From positions 1 to 14,932 of the forward strand of contig CAYZFD010000035.1 of NCBI GenBank assembly GCA_964477735.1: a DNA stretch of 14,932 nucleotides, written 5' to 3'. The notes beneath the pieces are model-generated. The model was not told the DNA's origin, searched no databases, and worked only from the letters and a program-made list of their open reading frames with translations. Origin of the DNA: CAYZFD01 sp964477735. Its GTDB lineage: Bacteria > Bacteroidota > Bacteroidia > Flavobacteriales > Flavobacteriaceae. This document shows, piece by piece, positions 7,010 through 14,897 of the stretch; within the stretch, counting starts at the first letter, position 1, and every line of letters starts with the position of its first letter. The translations under genes were made by a program, and so were the position numbers.

Positions 7010-9010
7010 TTATTGAAAGAAATTCCAAACCACTCCAAAACGAATTACAAAATCTCTGTAGGGGTATGTGGGTGCTGCATAGAAATTGTTACCCGTATAG
7101 GGTGAGTTCACATGCTCGGCTATCAGAAAAATTCTGGTTCGTTGGATTTTGGCATTCACAAAAACATCTATCATTGGGAAATCACCAATCTTGGTATGTT
7201 GCTGCACTTGAAAATCTGCCAAAAGAGGATTGAAATCATTGGCATAAAACTTTGTGAAAAAACGCGTCGAAATTCCAGTTTGTAAATACATAGCCCCTTT
7301 AAACAACTGGTTGTCATAGGCCGCTGTTAAACGTCCTACGAATGCCGGAAGATTCAAAACAGACTCTTGTTGAACAACTTTTTGGAATAGGAATTTGTTG
7401 ACTATAGAAAAATGCGACCAGCGAAAGGTTTTGTCCCAAACAAATTTCAAGTGCTGAATCGAAAAATCTGATTGTTTTGGACGCGCCAAAAGGGCAGCTT
7501 CCTTGTCGATTGTTGTGTAGGGCTCGAAGTAGGTGTAATTTTTGATGTTTTGAAGCTCTGCCTGAAGACTTCCCCATTTATCAGACTTCAACTTAGCCCA
7601 CAAACGAGATCTAAACACATTTTTAAGTTGTGATTGCCAATTAAAAGCCAGGTAACTGCTTTGCAAGCGTTCAAATACCCAATCTGGTTTTTTATTGATT
7701 TGTTCGAAACCAGCATTGAATTGCCATTTTGGAGCTAAAGGAATATTGGCCAATAGCTCTAAACGATCTCCGCCCCGACTTCCAATAACCGTAGTGAGAA
7801 GCTTTGCCTGTAGTGCGACCCCCTTCCAAGACCAATGCCACCTACCCCCAAGTGCAATTTCGTTGGCTTTGATTTGTTCATCTGGTAAGGAAGTGTCAAT
7901 AGTAGTATTTTCGATCAGATAGGAATAGTAATAGTGTATGGCATCGGCTGTCATGTTCCCAAGCCATTTATTGGTGAATTTAGTTGAAAAATGATTTTCG
8001 AGTGTTTGGAGTGAGGTGCGGTCATAGGGTGCGCTTGCTCCAGATTTTAGTGCTCCAAATTCGGGAACAGCTGCCGTTTGCTCAAAAAAACTATTAGTAG
8101 ATTCATAGGTCATTTGGTGCCTCAGTGTTAATAGCGGTGTTTTGATGCTGTCTTTTGCTTGAGCAAGGATATATTGTTGATCGGTGTAATATCTTAAGGC
8201 AGTTAGTCTATTTTCTGCGTTTTCGAACTTGGTTGATAGCCTAGATCGGTCATCAAACTCTGGCTCGGCTGATTCAAAACCAACGACTGAGGGAGCGTCT
8301 AGGCCACCATTAGCTTGTTGTTCGTTGGCTTGGTTAACATAATGAAACCTAAGACTATATCGTTGGTTTTTAGACAGGTAATTTCCTGTGAAACGAAAGT
8401 TTGTGGCACCAGCCAATTCGTGTTGGTATTTTCCTAAAGATCGCATCCCTTTAAAGGCTATCGAAAAATTAAACCGTTCTGAAGTGTTGGCCGTGAAAAA
8501 GGCATCGGTACTTTGGCCTTGCTCGAAAACCGTCTTAAAAAACAACTCAGTGAAGGGAGTGGGCACACGATAATATTGAATTTGTTCTCGACTAAACATG
8601 TTGTGAAATTTAGAACGAAAACCTAAACTGGGAAACAATGAGGGGGCTTGCAAAGGCATGGAGAGTGCCGTATAGGGCTGCCCTGTATTAGAGAAATTTA
8701 ACCATTCAAAAGTGTCTTTTCTTAGGTTGTTGAAGCGATACATTTTTTGCAAATTGAGGGTAGTATCCACGGCTATAGTGTCAAATTCATGACTTATGAT
8801 GAGGTAATCGGTAATGGGCGGTAAGGAATCTTGGGCTTGATTCTTAAAATCTCCCATTTCCGCACCAACTTCCTCTCCAACACTATCCCCAATTTTTTGC
8901 CCAATTTGCTTAAGGCTCATTCTTTCTCTTGGGGTTATGGGACGTGGATCCTGCGCCACCAACTTAAGGCAAACTCCAAAAAACAATCCTAAAAAAAATA
9001 GCAGGCGCAT
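7010..9010 (-). CDS. Putative outer-membrane porin (Porin_10-like)
   Basis: A 666-residue predicted outer-membrane beta-barrel. ATG 9010 was chosen because it starts a clean signal peptide (MRLLFFLGLFFGVCLKLVAQ); upstream in-frame starts to 9112 would place 34 polar residues before it and run into the rnhB start. After the signal there is a short glycine-rich helix-prone segment. Next comes a region (FDTIAVDTTLNLQKMYRFN.LRKDTFEWL.FSNTGQ) that I recognise from flavobacterial 'putative porin' proteins. The rest is rich in alternating aromatic and polar residues typical of strands and ends RFGVVWNFFQ, a C-terminal barrel strand with aromatic residues. Assignment to Pfam Porin_10 is from memory. 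The transported substrate is unknown. It is the first gene of a unit with the M28 peptidase. TACCTTTA on the minus strand (9033-9026) is a one-mismatch -7 box 15 nt before the ATG. Confidence 0.85.
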   Translation of the reverse strand: MRLLFFLGLFFGVCLKLVAQDPRPITPRERMSLKQIGQKIGDSVGEEVGAEMGDFKNQAQDSLPPITDYLIISHEFDTIAVDTTLNLQKMYRFNNLRKDTFEWLNFSNTGQPYTALSMPLQAPSLFPSLGFRSKFHNMFSREQIQYYRVPTPFTELFFKTVFEQGQSTDAFFTANTSERFNFSIAFKGMRSLGKYQHELAGATNFRFTGNYLSKNQRYSLRFHYVNQANEQQANGGLDAPSVVGFESAEPEFDDRSRLSTKFENAENRLTALRYYTDQQYILAQAKDSIKTPLLTLRHQMTYESTNSFFEQTAAVPEFGALKSGASAPYDRTSLQTLENHFSTKFTNKWLGNMTADAIHYYYSYLIENTTIDTSLPDEQIKANEIALGGRWHWSWKGVALQAKLLTTVIGSRGGDRLELLANIPLAPKWQFNAGFEQINKKPDWVFERLQSSYLAFNWQSQLKNVFRSRLWAKLKSDKWGSLQAELQNIKNYTYFEPYTTIDKEAALLARPKQSDFSIQHLKFVWDKTFRWSHFSIVNKFLFQKVVQQESVLNLPAFVGRLTAAYDNQLFKGAMYLQTGISTRFFTKFYANDFNPLLADFQVQQHTKIGDFPMIDVFVNAKIQRTRIFLIAEHVNSPYTGNNFYAAPTYPYRDFVIRFGVVWNFFQ

Positions 9011-9091
9011 CCAGTAATTTTGCCGTAAAGGTATCAATTTATGTGCTACTGACATGAAATTTGATAGCCACATGAACGCTGTATTTTTTGA

Positions 9092-9099
9092 TATCTTTG
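9092..9099 (+). promoter_or_regulatory. Candidate -7 box of rnhB
   Basis: TATCTTTG matches TAnnTTTG exactly and lies 5 nt before the preferred rnhB ATG, which would give a nearly leaderless mRNA. No TTTG at the right distance was found. A second exact match, TAATTTTG at 9015-9022, would instead give a longer leader and allow an earlier start. Confidence 0.45.
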
Positions 9100-9104
9100 A
9101 GCCA

Positions 9105-9701
9105 ATGCTCAAGCGTTTCTATAGCGGGCCTTTTGAATGTGGCACTGATGAAGCTGGGCGGGGTTGTTTGGCAGGCCCTGTTACGGCAGCTGCTGTGATT
9201 CTACCTCCAGATTATCACCACAAATTGCTCAACGACTCCAAACAACTCAACACCAAAACAAGGGAATTGCTCCGCATAGAAATAGAAAAAGAGGCCTTGT
9301 GTTTTGGAGTGGCCTCCCTATCGCCAAAAGAAATTGATGAGTTAAACATTCTCAATGCCTCTATTGAAGCGATGCACCAAGCCATTTCAAAACTTCAATC
9401 CAAACCAAATTTTATATTGGTTGACGGAAACCGCTTCAAACCCTACAAATCCATTTCACACCAATGCATGGTGAAAGGGGATGCTAGGTTTCTGAACATT
9501 GCAGCAGCATCTGTTTTGGCTAAAACCCATCGCGATGAAATCATGGAAAAATTAGGGAAAAGCTTCCCTGTTTACGATTGGGAAAACAACAAAGGTTACC
9601 CCACCAAAAAACATCGAAAGGCCATCCAAGAATTTGGACCCAGTCCACACCACAGATTGAGTTTCAAATTACTGCCTTCTCAACTCGAATTTGATTATTA
9701 G
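9105..9701 (+). CDS. rnhB: Ribonuclease HII
   Basis: RNase HII cuts the RNA strand of RNA/DNA hybrids and removes single ribonucleotides misinserted into DNA, acting in the cytoplasm with Mn2+ or Mg2+. The product (198 residues) opens with the family signature GTDEAGRGCLAGPV, D15 and E16 being the first catalytic acids. Further catalytic aspartates lie in ILVDGNRF and VKGDARF, followed by AAASVLAKTHRDEIM and the C-terminal GYPTKKHRKAIQEFGPSPHHRLSF, all characteristic. ATG 9105 gives the usual short N-terminus (MLKRFYSG); in-frame ATGs at 9054 and 9072 would add 17 or 11 residues with no family resemblance. It is divergent from the porin gene, and a lipoprotein gene follows after 27 nt. Confidence 0.95.
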   Translation: MLKRFYSGPFECGTDEAGRGCLAGPVTAAAVILPPDYHHKLLNDSKQLNTKTRELLRIEIEKEALCFGVASLSPKEIDELNILNASIEAMHQAISKLQSKPNFILVDGNRFKPYKSISHQCMVKGDARFLNIAAASVLAKTHRDEIMEKLGKSFPVYDWENNKGYPTKKHRKAIQEFGPSPHHRLSFKLLPSQLEFDY

Positions 9702-9706
9702 TTTGT

Positions 9707-9714
9707 TAATTTTG
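9707..9714 (+). promoter_or_regulatory. Candidate -7 box of the 809-residue lipoprotein gene
   Basis: TAATTTTG fits TAnnTTTG exactly and ends 14 nt before the ATG at 9729. No -33 element is at the expected spacing, so the gene may instead be read through from rnhB. Confidence 0.38.
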
Positions 9715-9728
9715 TTGAAATTTTTTTT

Positions 9729-12158
9729 ATGAAAAATCTTGGTCTGCCACTCTTAATTTTTTCTCTACTCCTAGGATGCACCAACAATCAATTGGAAGAG
9801 AAAGAAACATTAGACCTTTTGCCTCCAAATCCAGTACTGGTGCTCATCGTTAAACAAGGTGATGCTTTTAACACCTCCCTAAAAAACCAAAAAGTTATTG
9901 GCGCTCTCAAACCGTTTGCAAATCAATTGTTGGATGTTAAACAACTGCAACCCAACAAAGGCCAACAACTTGTTGGACTTCATCAAACGGGTAAGAACAA
10001 ATTGTCATTTGTTCAAATAACCGAAGATCCCTACCTGAATCTAGAAACAATAGATACTTCCTATTACGAAAACACCTTTGTTAGAAAAGCAATTAAAGAT
10101 AATGTCGTTTATTTTGAAACAAAAATCAATAACCATTATTTACTTTCACCATCTAAGTTATTGATTGAGAGTAGTATAAGGGCTCGATCAGGCAAAAACT
10201 TGTCCTCAAACAAGGATTTAAAGAAACTACAAGAAATACATCAGGATACACCTGTGCAACTATTGGTTCACGAAAGTTTAGAACAATATAGCAGCTTAAT
10301 GTTTAAAAAATCTCCCTACGCCTTTTCATCCCTTGGTGAATGGAGCTCGTATGCTGTTCAAATAACTCCCCGTGGTATGCAAATCAATGGCTTAGGATTT
10401 GTTCACGATTCGATTCCTAGAACAATTAACTTACTGAACACCATTCCTCACCAAGTACTGTCTATCGATCAGGTTGTTCCAGTGGGTGCTATGTCGGTTA
10501 AATCTTTTGCTTTCGATGCAGGGATATATCAGCAAAACGTTCAGCGCTTTTTAAATGCAAAGGGGTTGCCAAACAAACCCACAACAGAAGCCTGGAATTC
10601 CATCACAGAATGGGGAGAAATCTTGGGCACCAAAGATACCATCTGCGTTGCCTATGCCGATGATGTTACAAACTTTTGGAACCACCTTGGCACTACACAA
10701 GAAACACAAGACTACCGAAATCACGAAATTGAGAAAGTGGATTCTAAAGAAAATAAAAATTCATTGCCCATTTTCCTGCCTAACGTTCAAGTGAACTGGG
10801 CCACTAAACATGAAAATTTCGTCATATTAAGCAGTAAACTTGAAAGTTTAGAGTGGGTGATTAACGCCATTGAAGATGGTGCCACAATAGCCTCCTCCGA
10901 AAGTTTTCAAGCCCTTAAAAAAACCCTTCCCAAAAAGAGTAATTTTATGTTTTTGGGCATTCAACCCAGTTTTGAAAAATTGATAAAAGAATATTCCGAC
11001 GAGGAGATTTCCAAAAAACTAAATTATAAAGCACTAAAAAAGGGGCCATTTTGGGTGCTTCAGGGGATTCTTCAAAACAATTGGTATCAGCTGTTTGGCA
11101 CAATTGAAGAAGTTCGAGAAGGCCAAAACAATGCGCAGCAAAATGTTCGTGCACGCTTTGCATTTACACTTGATAGCCCATTGACTTTTGGACCACAAAT
11201 GGTTGTGAACCACAGAAATAAAGCCAAAGAGTGGGTGGTTCAAGATTCCAATAACAATCTATATTTGATTAATAACGACGGTGGTTTGGTTTGGAAAAAA
11301 GAATTAGACGCTAAAATTCAAGGGGAAATCAAACAGGTCGATTTGTATAGAAATGGGCGTTTACAACTTGCTTTTACAACCGAAAAATCTTTAATCGTTT
11401 TGGACCGAAATGGCAAACAAGTTGAAGATTTTAGCCATAGCTTTAAAGGTGCTATTCCCCTTGGGCTAAGCGTCTTTGATTATGATAAAAACAGAGATTA
11501 CAGACTCCTTTTAAGTCAAGGAAAAGAAATTTCGATGTTCGACAGGAAAATGAAAAAAGTCAAAGGCTTTTCTATGAACAGCACCCAAGAACTTTTACAC
11601 GCTCCAAAACATTTGAGAATAGGTTCTAAGGATTACCTTGTTTTTATTGATAAAAATGGAGGATTATTCATCACAGACAGACGTGGAAAGACTAGAGTGA
11701 AGCCTAATAAAAAGGTGATCCTTACAGAGCAAGACCTCTACAAACACAAGAACAAATTTGTGACGATCGATCAAAAACAACGCCTCATCACTATCGATCA
11801 GAACGGAAGTGTTACTGAAAAAGTTCTGCCGTTAGAGACCCCTTATATGTTCAGTGCTAGTCAAGAAACACTTGCTTATTTGTCGGAGAACAAACTCACC
11901 ATTAACAACGAGTTAATTGAGCTCGATTTTGGGGTTTATAGTCCCCCGATTGTAGTTTCGGTGGATGGCAAAACATGGATAACGGTTACTGACTTACAGA
12001 GTCAAAAAGTATATGTCTTTGACCATAAAGGAAATGTGGCTCCAAACTTTCCCGTATTTGGATCGGGTCCCATAAACCTTGGAGCAGGCAGTAAAAAGGG
12101 CACCTATTTATTTGGCGTAAAAACTAAAGAAGATCAATTCCAAGTCTATCAGTTCTAA
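9729..12158 (+). CDS. Large lipoprotein of unknown function with predicted C-terminal beta-propeller
   Basis: An 809-residue product that I cannot assign to a characterised family. The N-terminus is a lipoprotein signal peptide with lipobox LLLGC (C17), so the mature protein should be anchored to a membrane, probably facing the periplasm or cell surface. Residues of about 18-470 are mixed alpha/beta without a motif I recognise. From about 475 to the end, short repeats recur near residues 507, 552, 599, 644, 684 and 758, spaced 35-50 residues apart, with a weaker copy near 723. Each has the pattern hydrophobic strand, then D/N, then a G/K turn (for example LIVLDRNGKQ, LFITDRRGKT, VYVFDHKGNV), resembling PQQ-type propeller blades. 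DYDKNRDY at 584-591 resembles a calcium-binding FG-GAP loop. Its stop overlaps the convergent lipB stop by 4 nt. A scaffold or binding role is plausible, but nothing shows an enzyme. Confidence 0.8.
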   Translation: MKNLGLPLLIFSLLLGCTNNQLEEKETLDLLPPNPVLVLIVKQGDAFNTSLKNQKVIGALKPFANQLLDVKQLQPNKGQQLVGLHQTGKNKLSFVQITEDPYLNLETIDTSYYENTFVRKAIKDNVVYFETKINNHYLLSPSKLLIESSIRARSGKNLSSNKDLKKLQEIHQDTPVQLLVHESLEQYSSLMFKKSPYAFSSLGEWSSYAVQITPRGMQINGLGFVHDSIPRTINLLNTIPHQVLSIDQVVPVGAMSVKSFAFDAGIYQQNVQRFLNAKGLPNKPTTEAWNSITEWGEILGTKDTICVAYADDVTNFWNHLGTTQETQDYRNHEIEKVDSKENKNSLPIFLPNVQVNWATKHENFVILSSKLESLEWVINAIEDGATIASSESFQALKKTLPKKSNFMFLGIQPSFEKLIKEYSDEEISKKLNYKALKKGPFWVLQGILQNNWYQLFGTIEEVREGQNNAQQNVRARFAFTLDSPLTFGPQMVVNHRNKAKEWVVQDSNNNLYLINNDGGLVWKKELDAKIQGEIKQVDLYRNGRLQLAFTTEKSLIVLDRNGKQVEDFSHSFKGAIPLGLSVFDYDKNRDYRLLLSQGKEISMFDRKMKKVKGFSMNSTQELLHAPKHLRIGSKDYLVFIDKNGGLFITDRRGKTRVKPNKKVILTEQDLYKHKNKFVTIDQKQRLITIDQNGSVTEKVLPLETPYMFSASQETLAYLSENKLTINNELIELDFGVYSPPIVVSVDGKTWITVTDLQSQKVYVFDHKGNVAPNFPVFGSGPINLGAGSKKGTYLFGVKTKEDQFQVYQF

Positions 12159-12856
12159 CAGACAACTTTAAAATTGAATTGTTCGCAAAACTTTTGAAGC
12201 AATACCTGCTTCACTTCCTCAACTGTAGGTGCTTTTTCTAGCTCTAAAGCCATCGAAGTCACGGATTTACCTCGAATTCCACAAGGCACTATGTATTCAA
12301 AAAACTGCATGTCTGGTGTCACATTCAAAGCAAATCCATGCATAGTAACCCAGCGACTGGCCTTCACGCCCATGGCGCAGATTTTTCGGGCAAAAGGAGT
12401 GTCAACATCTAACCAAACTCCGGTTTCTCCAGAGCTTCTTGTGGCTTGAATTCCAAAAGTCAACAAGGTTTGAATCACAACCTCTTCAAGAGTTCTGAGA
12501 TATCGATGAATGTCCGTAAAATGATGGTCTAAATCTAAGATAGGGTAACCCACCAACTGACCTGGACCATGAAAAGTAATATCCCCTCCTCTATTGGTTT
12601 TAAAAAAACTTACTCCCTTCTCAATGAGCGCATCTTCGGAGAGCAACAAATGTTCTAGCTTTCCACTTTTTCCAAGGGTATAAACTGGTGGGTGCTCCAC
12701 AAAGATCAGATGATCTTGGGTTGGTGTTGAAGTGTTAAGTTTACGGTTTTGTATTTTTATATCAACTGTTTCCTGAAATATTTGCTCCTGAAAATCCCAG
12801 CTCGACTTGTATTCTTTAAGTCCAAGGTCGTGCAAATGAAGCAACTTTTGGGGCAT
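12155..12856 (-). CDS. lipB: Lipoyl(octanoyl) transferase
   Basis: LipB moves octanoate from octanoyl-ACP to lipoyl domains of 2-oxoacid dehydrogenases and the glycine cleavage H protein, the first step of endogenous lipoate attachment in the cytoplasm. The 233-residue product has HPPVYTLGK at about 55-63, the signature RGGDITFHGPGQ at 89-100, RKICAMGVK with catalytic K158, MHGFALNV at 172-179, and VPCGI with the acyl-accepting C192. The K-to-C spacing of 34 equals that I recall for the mycobacterial enzyme (K142/C176). The ATG at 12856 shares its A with the TGA stop of the upstream yqaE-like gene (TGATG), so the two are probably translationally coupled. A TTG one codon earlier is possible but less likely. 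The stop overlaps the stop of the convergent lipoprotein gene. I see no lipA nearby. Confidence 0.95.
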   Translation of the reverse strand: MPQKLLHLHDLGLKEYKSSWDFQEQIFQETVDIKIQNRKLNTSTPTQDHLIFVEHPPVYTLGKSGKLEHLLLSEDALIEKGVSFFKTNRGGDITFHGPGQLVGYPILDLDHHFTDIHRYLRTLEEVVIQTLLTFGIQATRSSGETGVWLDVDTPFARKICAMGVKASRWVTMHGFALNVTPDMQFFEYIVPCGIRGKSVTSMALELEKAPTVEEVKQVLLQKFCEQFNFKVVC

Positions 12857-13020
12857 CAATTCTGATGTTTAGGATTATTGAGAATGACAAGAGCAGCGAT
12901 AACCCCTGGCACCCATCCACAAAAAGTTAAAAGCAACACAATGAGAAATGACCCACAACCTTTATCGACGACAGCTAATGGAGGAAAGAAAATAGCCAAT
13001 ACTACACGTAAAAAACTCAA
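12856..13020 (-). CDS. YqaE/Pmp3 family small membrane protein
   Basis: A 54-residue protein easily missed because it is short and has no ATG. It reads LSFLRVVLAIFFPPLAVVDK at the start, then a GCGSFLIVLLL segment and GWVPGVIAALVILNNP. The PPLAV-DKGCG and GW-PG-I-A signatures are diagnostic of the Pmp3/YqaE (UPF0057) family, whose members are tiny two-helix membrane proteins linked in several organisms to salt and membrane-potential stress. Two hydrophobic helices are visible (about residues 2-18 and 24-48). The start is the TTG at 13020-13018, giving M-SFLRV; an in-frame TGA lies four codons further up, and only the near-cognate ATT comes between. It overlaps the lipB start by one base. The precise function in Bacteroidota is not known to me. 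Confidence 0.88.
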   Translation of the reverse strand: MSFLRVVLAIFFPPLAVVDKGCGSFLIVLLLTFCGWVPGVIAALVILNNPKHQN

Positions 13021-13119
13021 AATATAATCTCAACTTATTGGCTAAATTACTAAAAAAAATAGATTGACTTTCTGGTCTGTTCTAAAGATCAAAAAATATG
13101 GGTTGACTTCAAAAAAATG

Positions 13120-13127
13120 TATCTTTG
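13120..13127 (+). promoter_or_regulatory. -7 box of the lysS promoter
   Basis: TATCTTTG matches the Bacteroidota -7 consensus TAnnTTTG exactly, 16 nt before the lysS ATG, in the 123-nt spacer between divergent yqaE and lysS. TTGAC lies at 13103-13107, closer than the usual 19-nt spacing, so the -33 element is unclear. Confidence 0.6.
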
Positions 13128-13143
13128 ACGGCAAAATTTAAAC

Positions 13144-14838
13144 ATGGTGCAGTTGTCTGAACAAGAAATTATTAGACGAGAAAAGCTCGAAAGCCTTCGT
13201 CAGTTGGGCTATAATCCTTATCCCGCTGCGGCCTTTCCCGTGACTCATACAGCCGCAGAGGTTAAAGCAAATTTTAAGGAAAATGCGTCGGTTTGTCTAG
13301 CTGGAAGACTCATGTCTAGACGGATTCAGGGCAAGGCCAGTTTTGCAGAACTTCAAGACAGCAGTGGGCGAATTCAAGTGTATTTTAACAGAGATGAAAT
13401 TTGCGAAGGCGAAGACAAAGAAGCCTACAATACCGTTTACAAAAAGCTGCTAGACATTGGTGACATCATTGGCATAGAGGGCAATCTTTTTACCACTCAG
13501 GTTGGCGAAAAAACCATTTTGGTGAAATCGTTCACATTGCTTAGCAAAGCCCTACGCCCACTTCCACTGCCCAAGGTAGATGCTGAAGGAAAGGTGTATG
13601 ATGAATTTAACGATCCTGAAATGCGGTATCGCATGCGCTATGTTGATTTGATTGTGAACCCACAAATCAAAAAAACGTTCATTAAACGAACAACCATCGT
13701 CAACACCATGCGATCATTTTTTAACGATCGAGGATATTTAGAAGTCGAAACACCCATCCTGCAGTCTATCCCTGGTGGTGCAGCTGCACGCCCCTTTAAA
13801 ACCCATCACAATGCACTAAACATTCCACTCTACCTTAGAATCGCAAACGAGTTATACCTCAAGAGACTTATTGTGGGCGGTTTTGATGGTGTCTATGAAT
13901 TTGCCAAAGATTTTCGCAACGAAGGAATGGATCGTACCCACAATCCTGAGTTTACGGTCATGGAGCTCTATGTAGCCTATAAAGACTACCACTGGATGAT
14001 GGAAACCACCGAAGCATTACTTCAAAAAATTGCCGTGGCCACCAATGGAAGTACAGCCGTGCAAGTGGGTGAAAAAACAATTGATTTTAAAGCACCCTAT
14101 CCAAGAATTCCCATTTTGGAAGCCATTAAAACCCACACTGGAATCGATGTTTCAGGAATGGACGAAAACCAACTGCGAACCACCGCCCAAAAACTCGGTG
14201 TAGAAATTGATGAAACCATGGGCGTTGGAAAACTGATCGACGAACTCTTCGGAACTTGCTGTGAGCACCACTACATACAACCAACCTTCATCACTGACTA
14301 CCCTAAAGAAATGAGCCCATTGACTAAAGAACATCGCGACAACAAAGCCCTAACAGAGCGATTCGAACTCATGGTGAATGGAAAAGAACTGGCCAACGCC
14401 TACTCGGAGCTCAACGACCCCATTGACCAACGCGAACGCTTCGAAGCCCAACTTATGCTCTCAGAGAAAGGCGACGATGAAGCCATGTTTATTGATCAAG
14501 ATTTTTTAAGGGCTCTAGAATATGGAATGCCCCCAACATCAGGAATTGGAATTGGAATCGACCGACTCACCATGCTGCTCACCAACAACAGCTCCATTCA
14601 AGAGGTGTTGTTTTTCCCACAAATGAAACCCGAAAAAAAAGCTATAGCCCTCAGCGAGGAAGCCAAGCATGTTTGGGATCTTTTAAAGCCTTTGGCCGAA
14701 ACAGATTTAACTATACTGAAAACTCAAGCAGCACTCTCTAACAAAAAATGGGATTTAGCAGTTAAAGAATTGACCTCAAAAAAACTAGCTCAGGTTGAGA
14801 AAAGCAATTCTACAATCACAATCAAGGTGATTTCCTAG
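13144..14838 (+). CDS. lysS: Lysyl-tRNA synthetase, class II
   Basis: This enzyme charges tRNA-Lys with lysine in the cytoplasm. The 564-residue product has an N-terminal OB-fold anticodon-binding domain (about residues 50-150, including AGRLMSRRIQGKASFAELQD). The class II catalytic core follows: motif 1 around GYLEVETPILQSIPGGAAARPF, motif 2 FRNEGMDRTHNPEFT (F257 onward, R258 being the conserved arginine), and motif 3 GIGIGIDRLTMLL (G467 onward, R474). The usual bacterial protein ends shortly after the FFPQMKPE segment (M494); here a further 67 charged residues follow, a helical tail that I recall in other Bacteroidota LysRS. The start MVQLSEQEIIRREKLE matches the normal N-terminus. It has its own promoter and no same-strand partner upstream. 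The stop is followed by a T-rich stretch and a weak hairpin. Confidence 0.97.
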   Translation: MVQLSEQEIIRREKLESLRQLGYNPYPAAAFPVTHTAAEVKANFKENASVCLAGRLMSRRIQGKASFAELQDSSGRIQVYFNRDEICEGEDKEAYNTVYKKLLDIGDIIGIEGNLFTTQVGEKTILVKSFTLLSKALRPLPLPKVDAEGKVYDEFNDPEMRYRMRYVDLIVNPQIKKTFIKRTTIVNTMRSFFNDRGYLEVETPILQSIPGGAAARPFKTHHNALNIPLYLRIANELYLKRLIVGGFDGVYEFAKDFRNEGMDRTHNPEFTVMELYVAYKDYHWMMETTEALLQKIAVATNGSTAVQVGEKTIDFKAPYPRIPILEAIKTHTGIDVSGMDENQLRTTAQKLGVEIDETMGVGKLIDELFGTCCEHHYIQPTFITDYPKEMSPLTKEHRDNKALTERFELMVNGKELANAYSELNDPIDQRERFEAQLMLSEKGDDEAMFIDQDFLRALEYGMPPTSGIGIGIDRLTMLLTNNSSIQEVLFFPQMKPEKKAIALSEEAKHVWDLLKPLAETDLTILKTQAALSNKKWDLAVKELTSKKLAQVEKSNSTITIKVIS

Positions 14839-14846
14839 ATTTTTTT
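14814..14846 (+). terminator. Possible weak terminator at the lysS end
   Basis: A 6-bp stem (AATCAC at 14814-14819 with GTGATT at 14827-14832) lies inside the last lysS codons, and a run of seven T begins at 14840 after a short gap. The stem is AT-rich and the T run is not adjacent, so efficiency is doubtful. Confidence 0.3.
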
Positions 14847-14875
14847 GTTTTATTGATGTTTTTAGCGTAGTTTCG
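14844..14875 (+). promoter_or_regulatory. Candidate promoter of the gene starting at 14898
   Basis: TTTG at 14844-14847, a 20-nt spacer, then TAGTTTCG at 14868-14875, which is one mismatch from TAnnTTTG. The box ends 22 nt before the ATG. Confidence 0.4.
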
Positions 14876-14897
14876 GATACAAATCCAACACTTCGTT

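Noticed and set aside
9011..9112. Extended N-terminus for the porin
   Set aside because: It would put 34 polar residues before a clear signal peptide and overlap the divergent rnhB start.
13064..13109. Direct repeat TTGACTT (13064-13070 and 13103-13109) in the yqaE/lysS spacer
   Set aside because: Seven bases repeated twice in an AT-rich spacer is within chance; neither copy is at -33 spacing from the -7 box.
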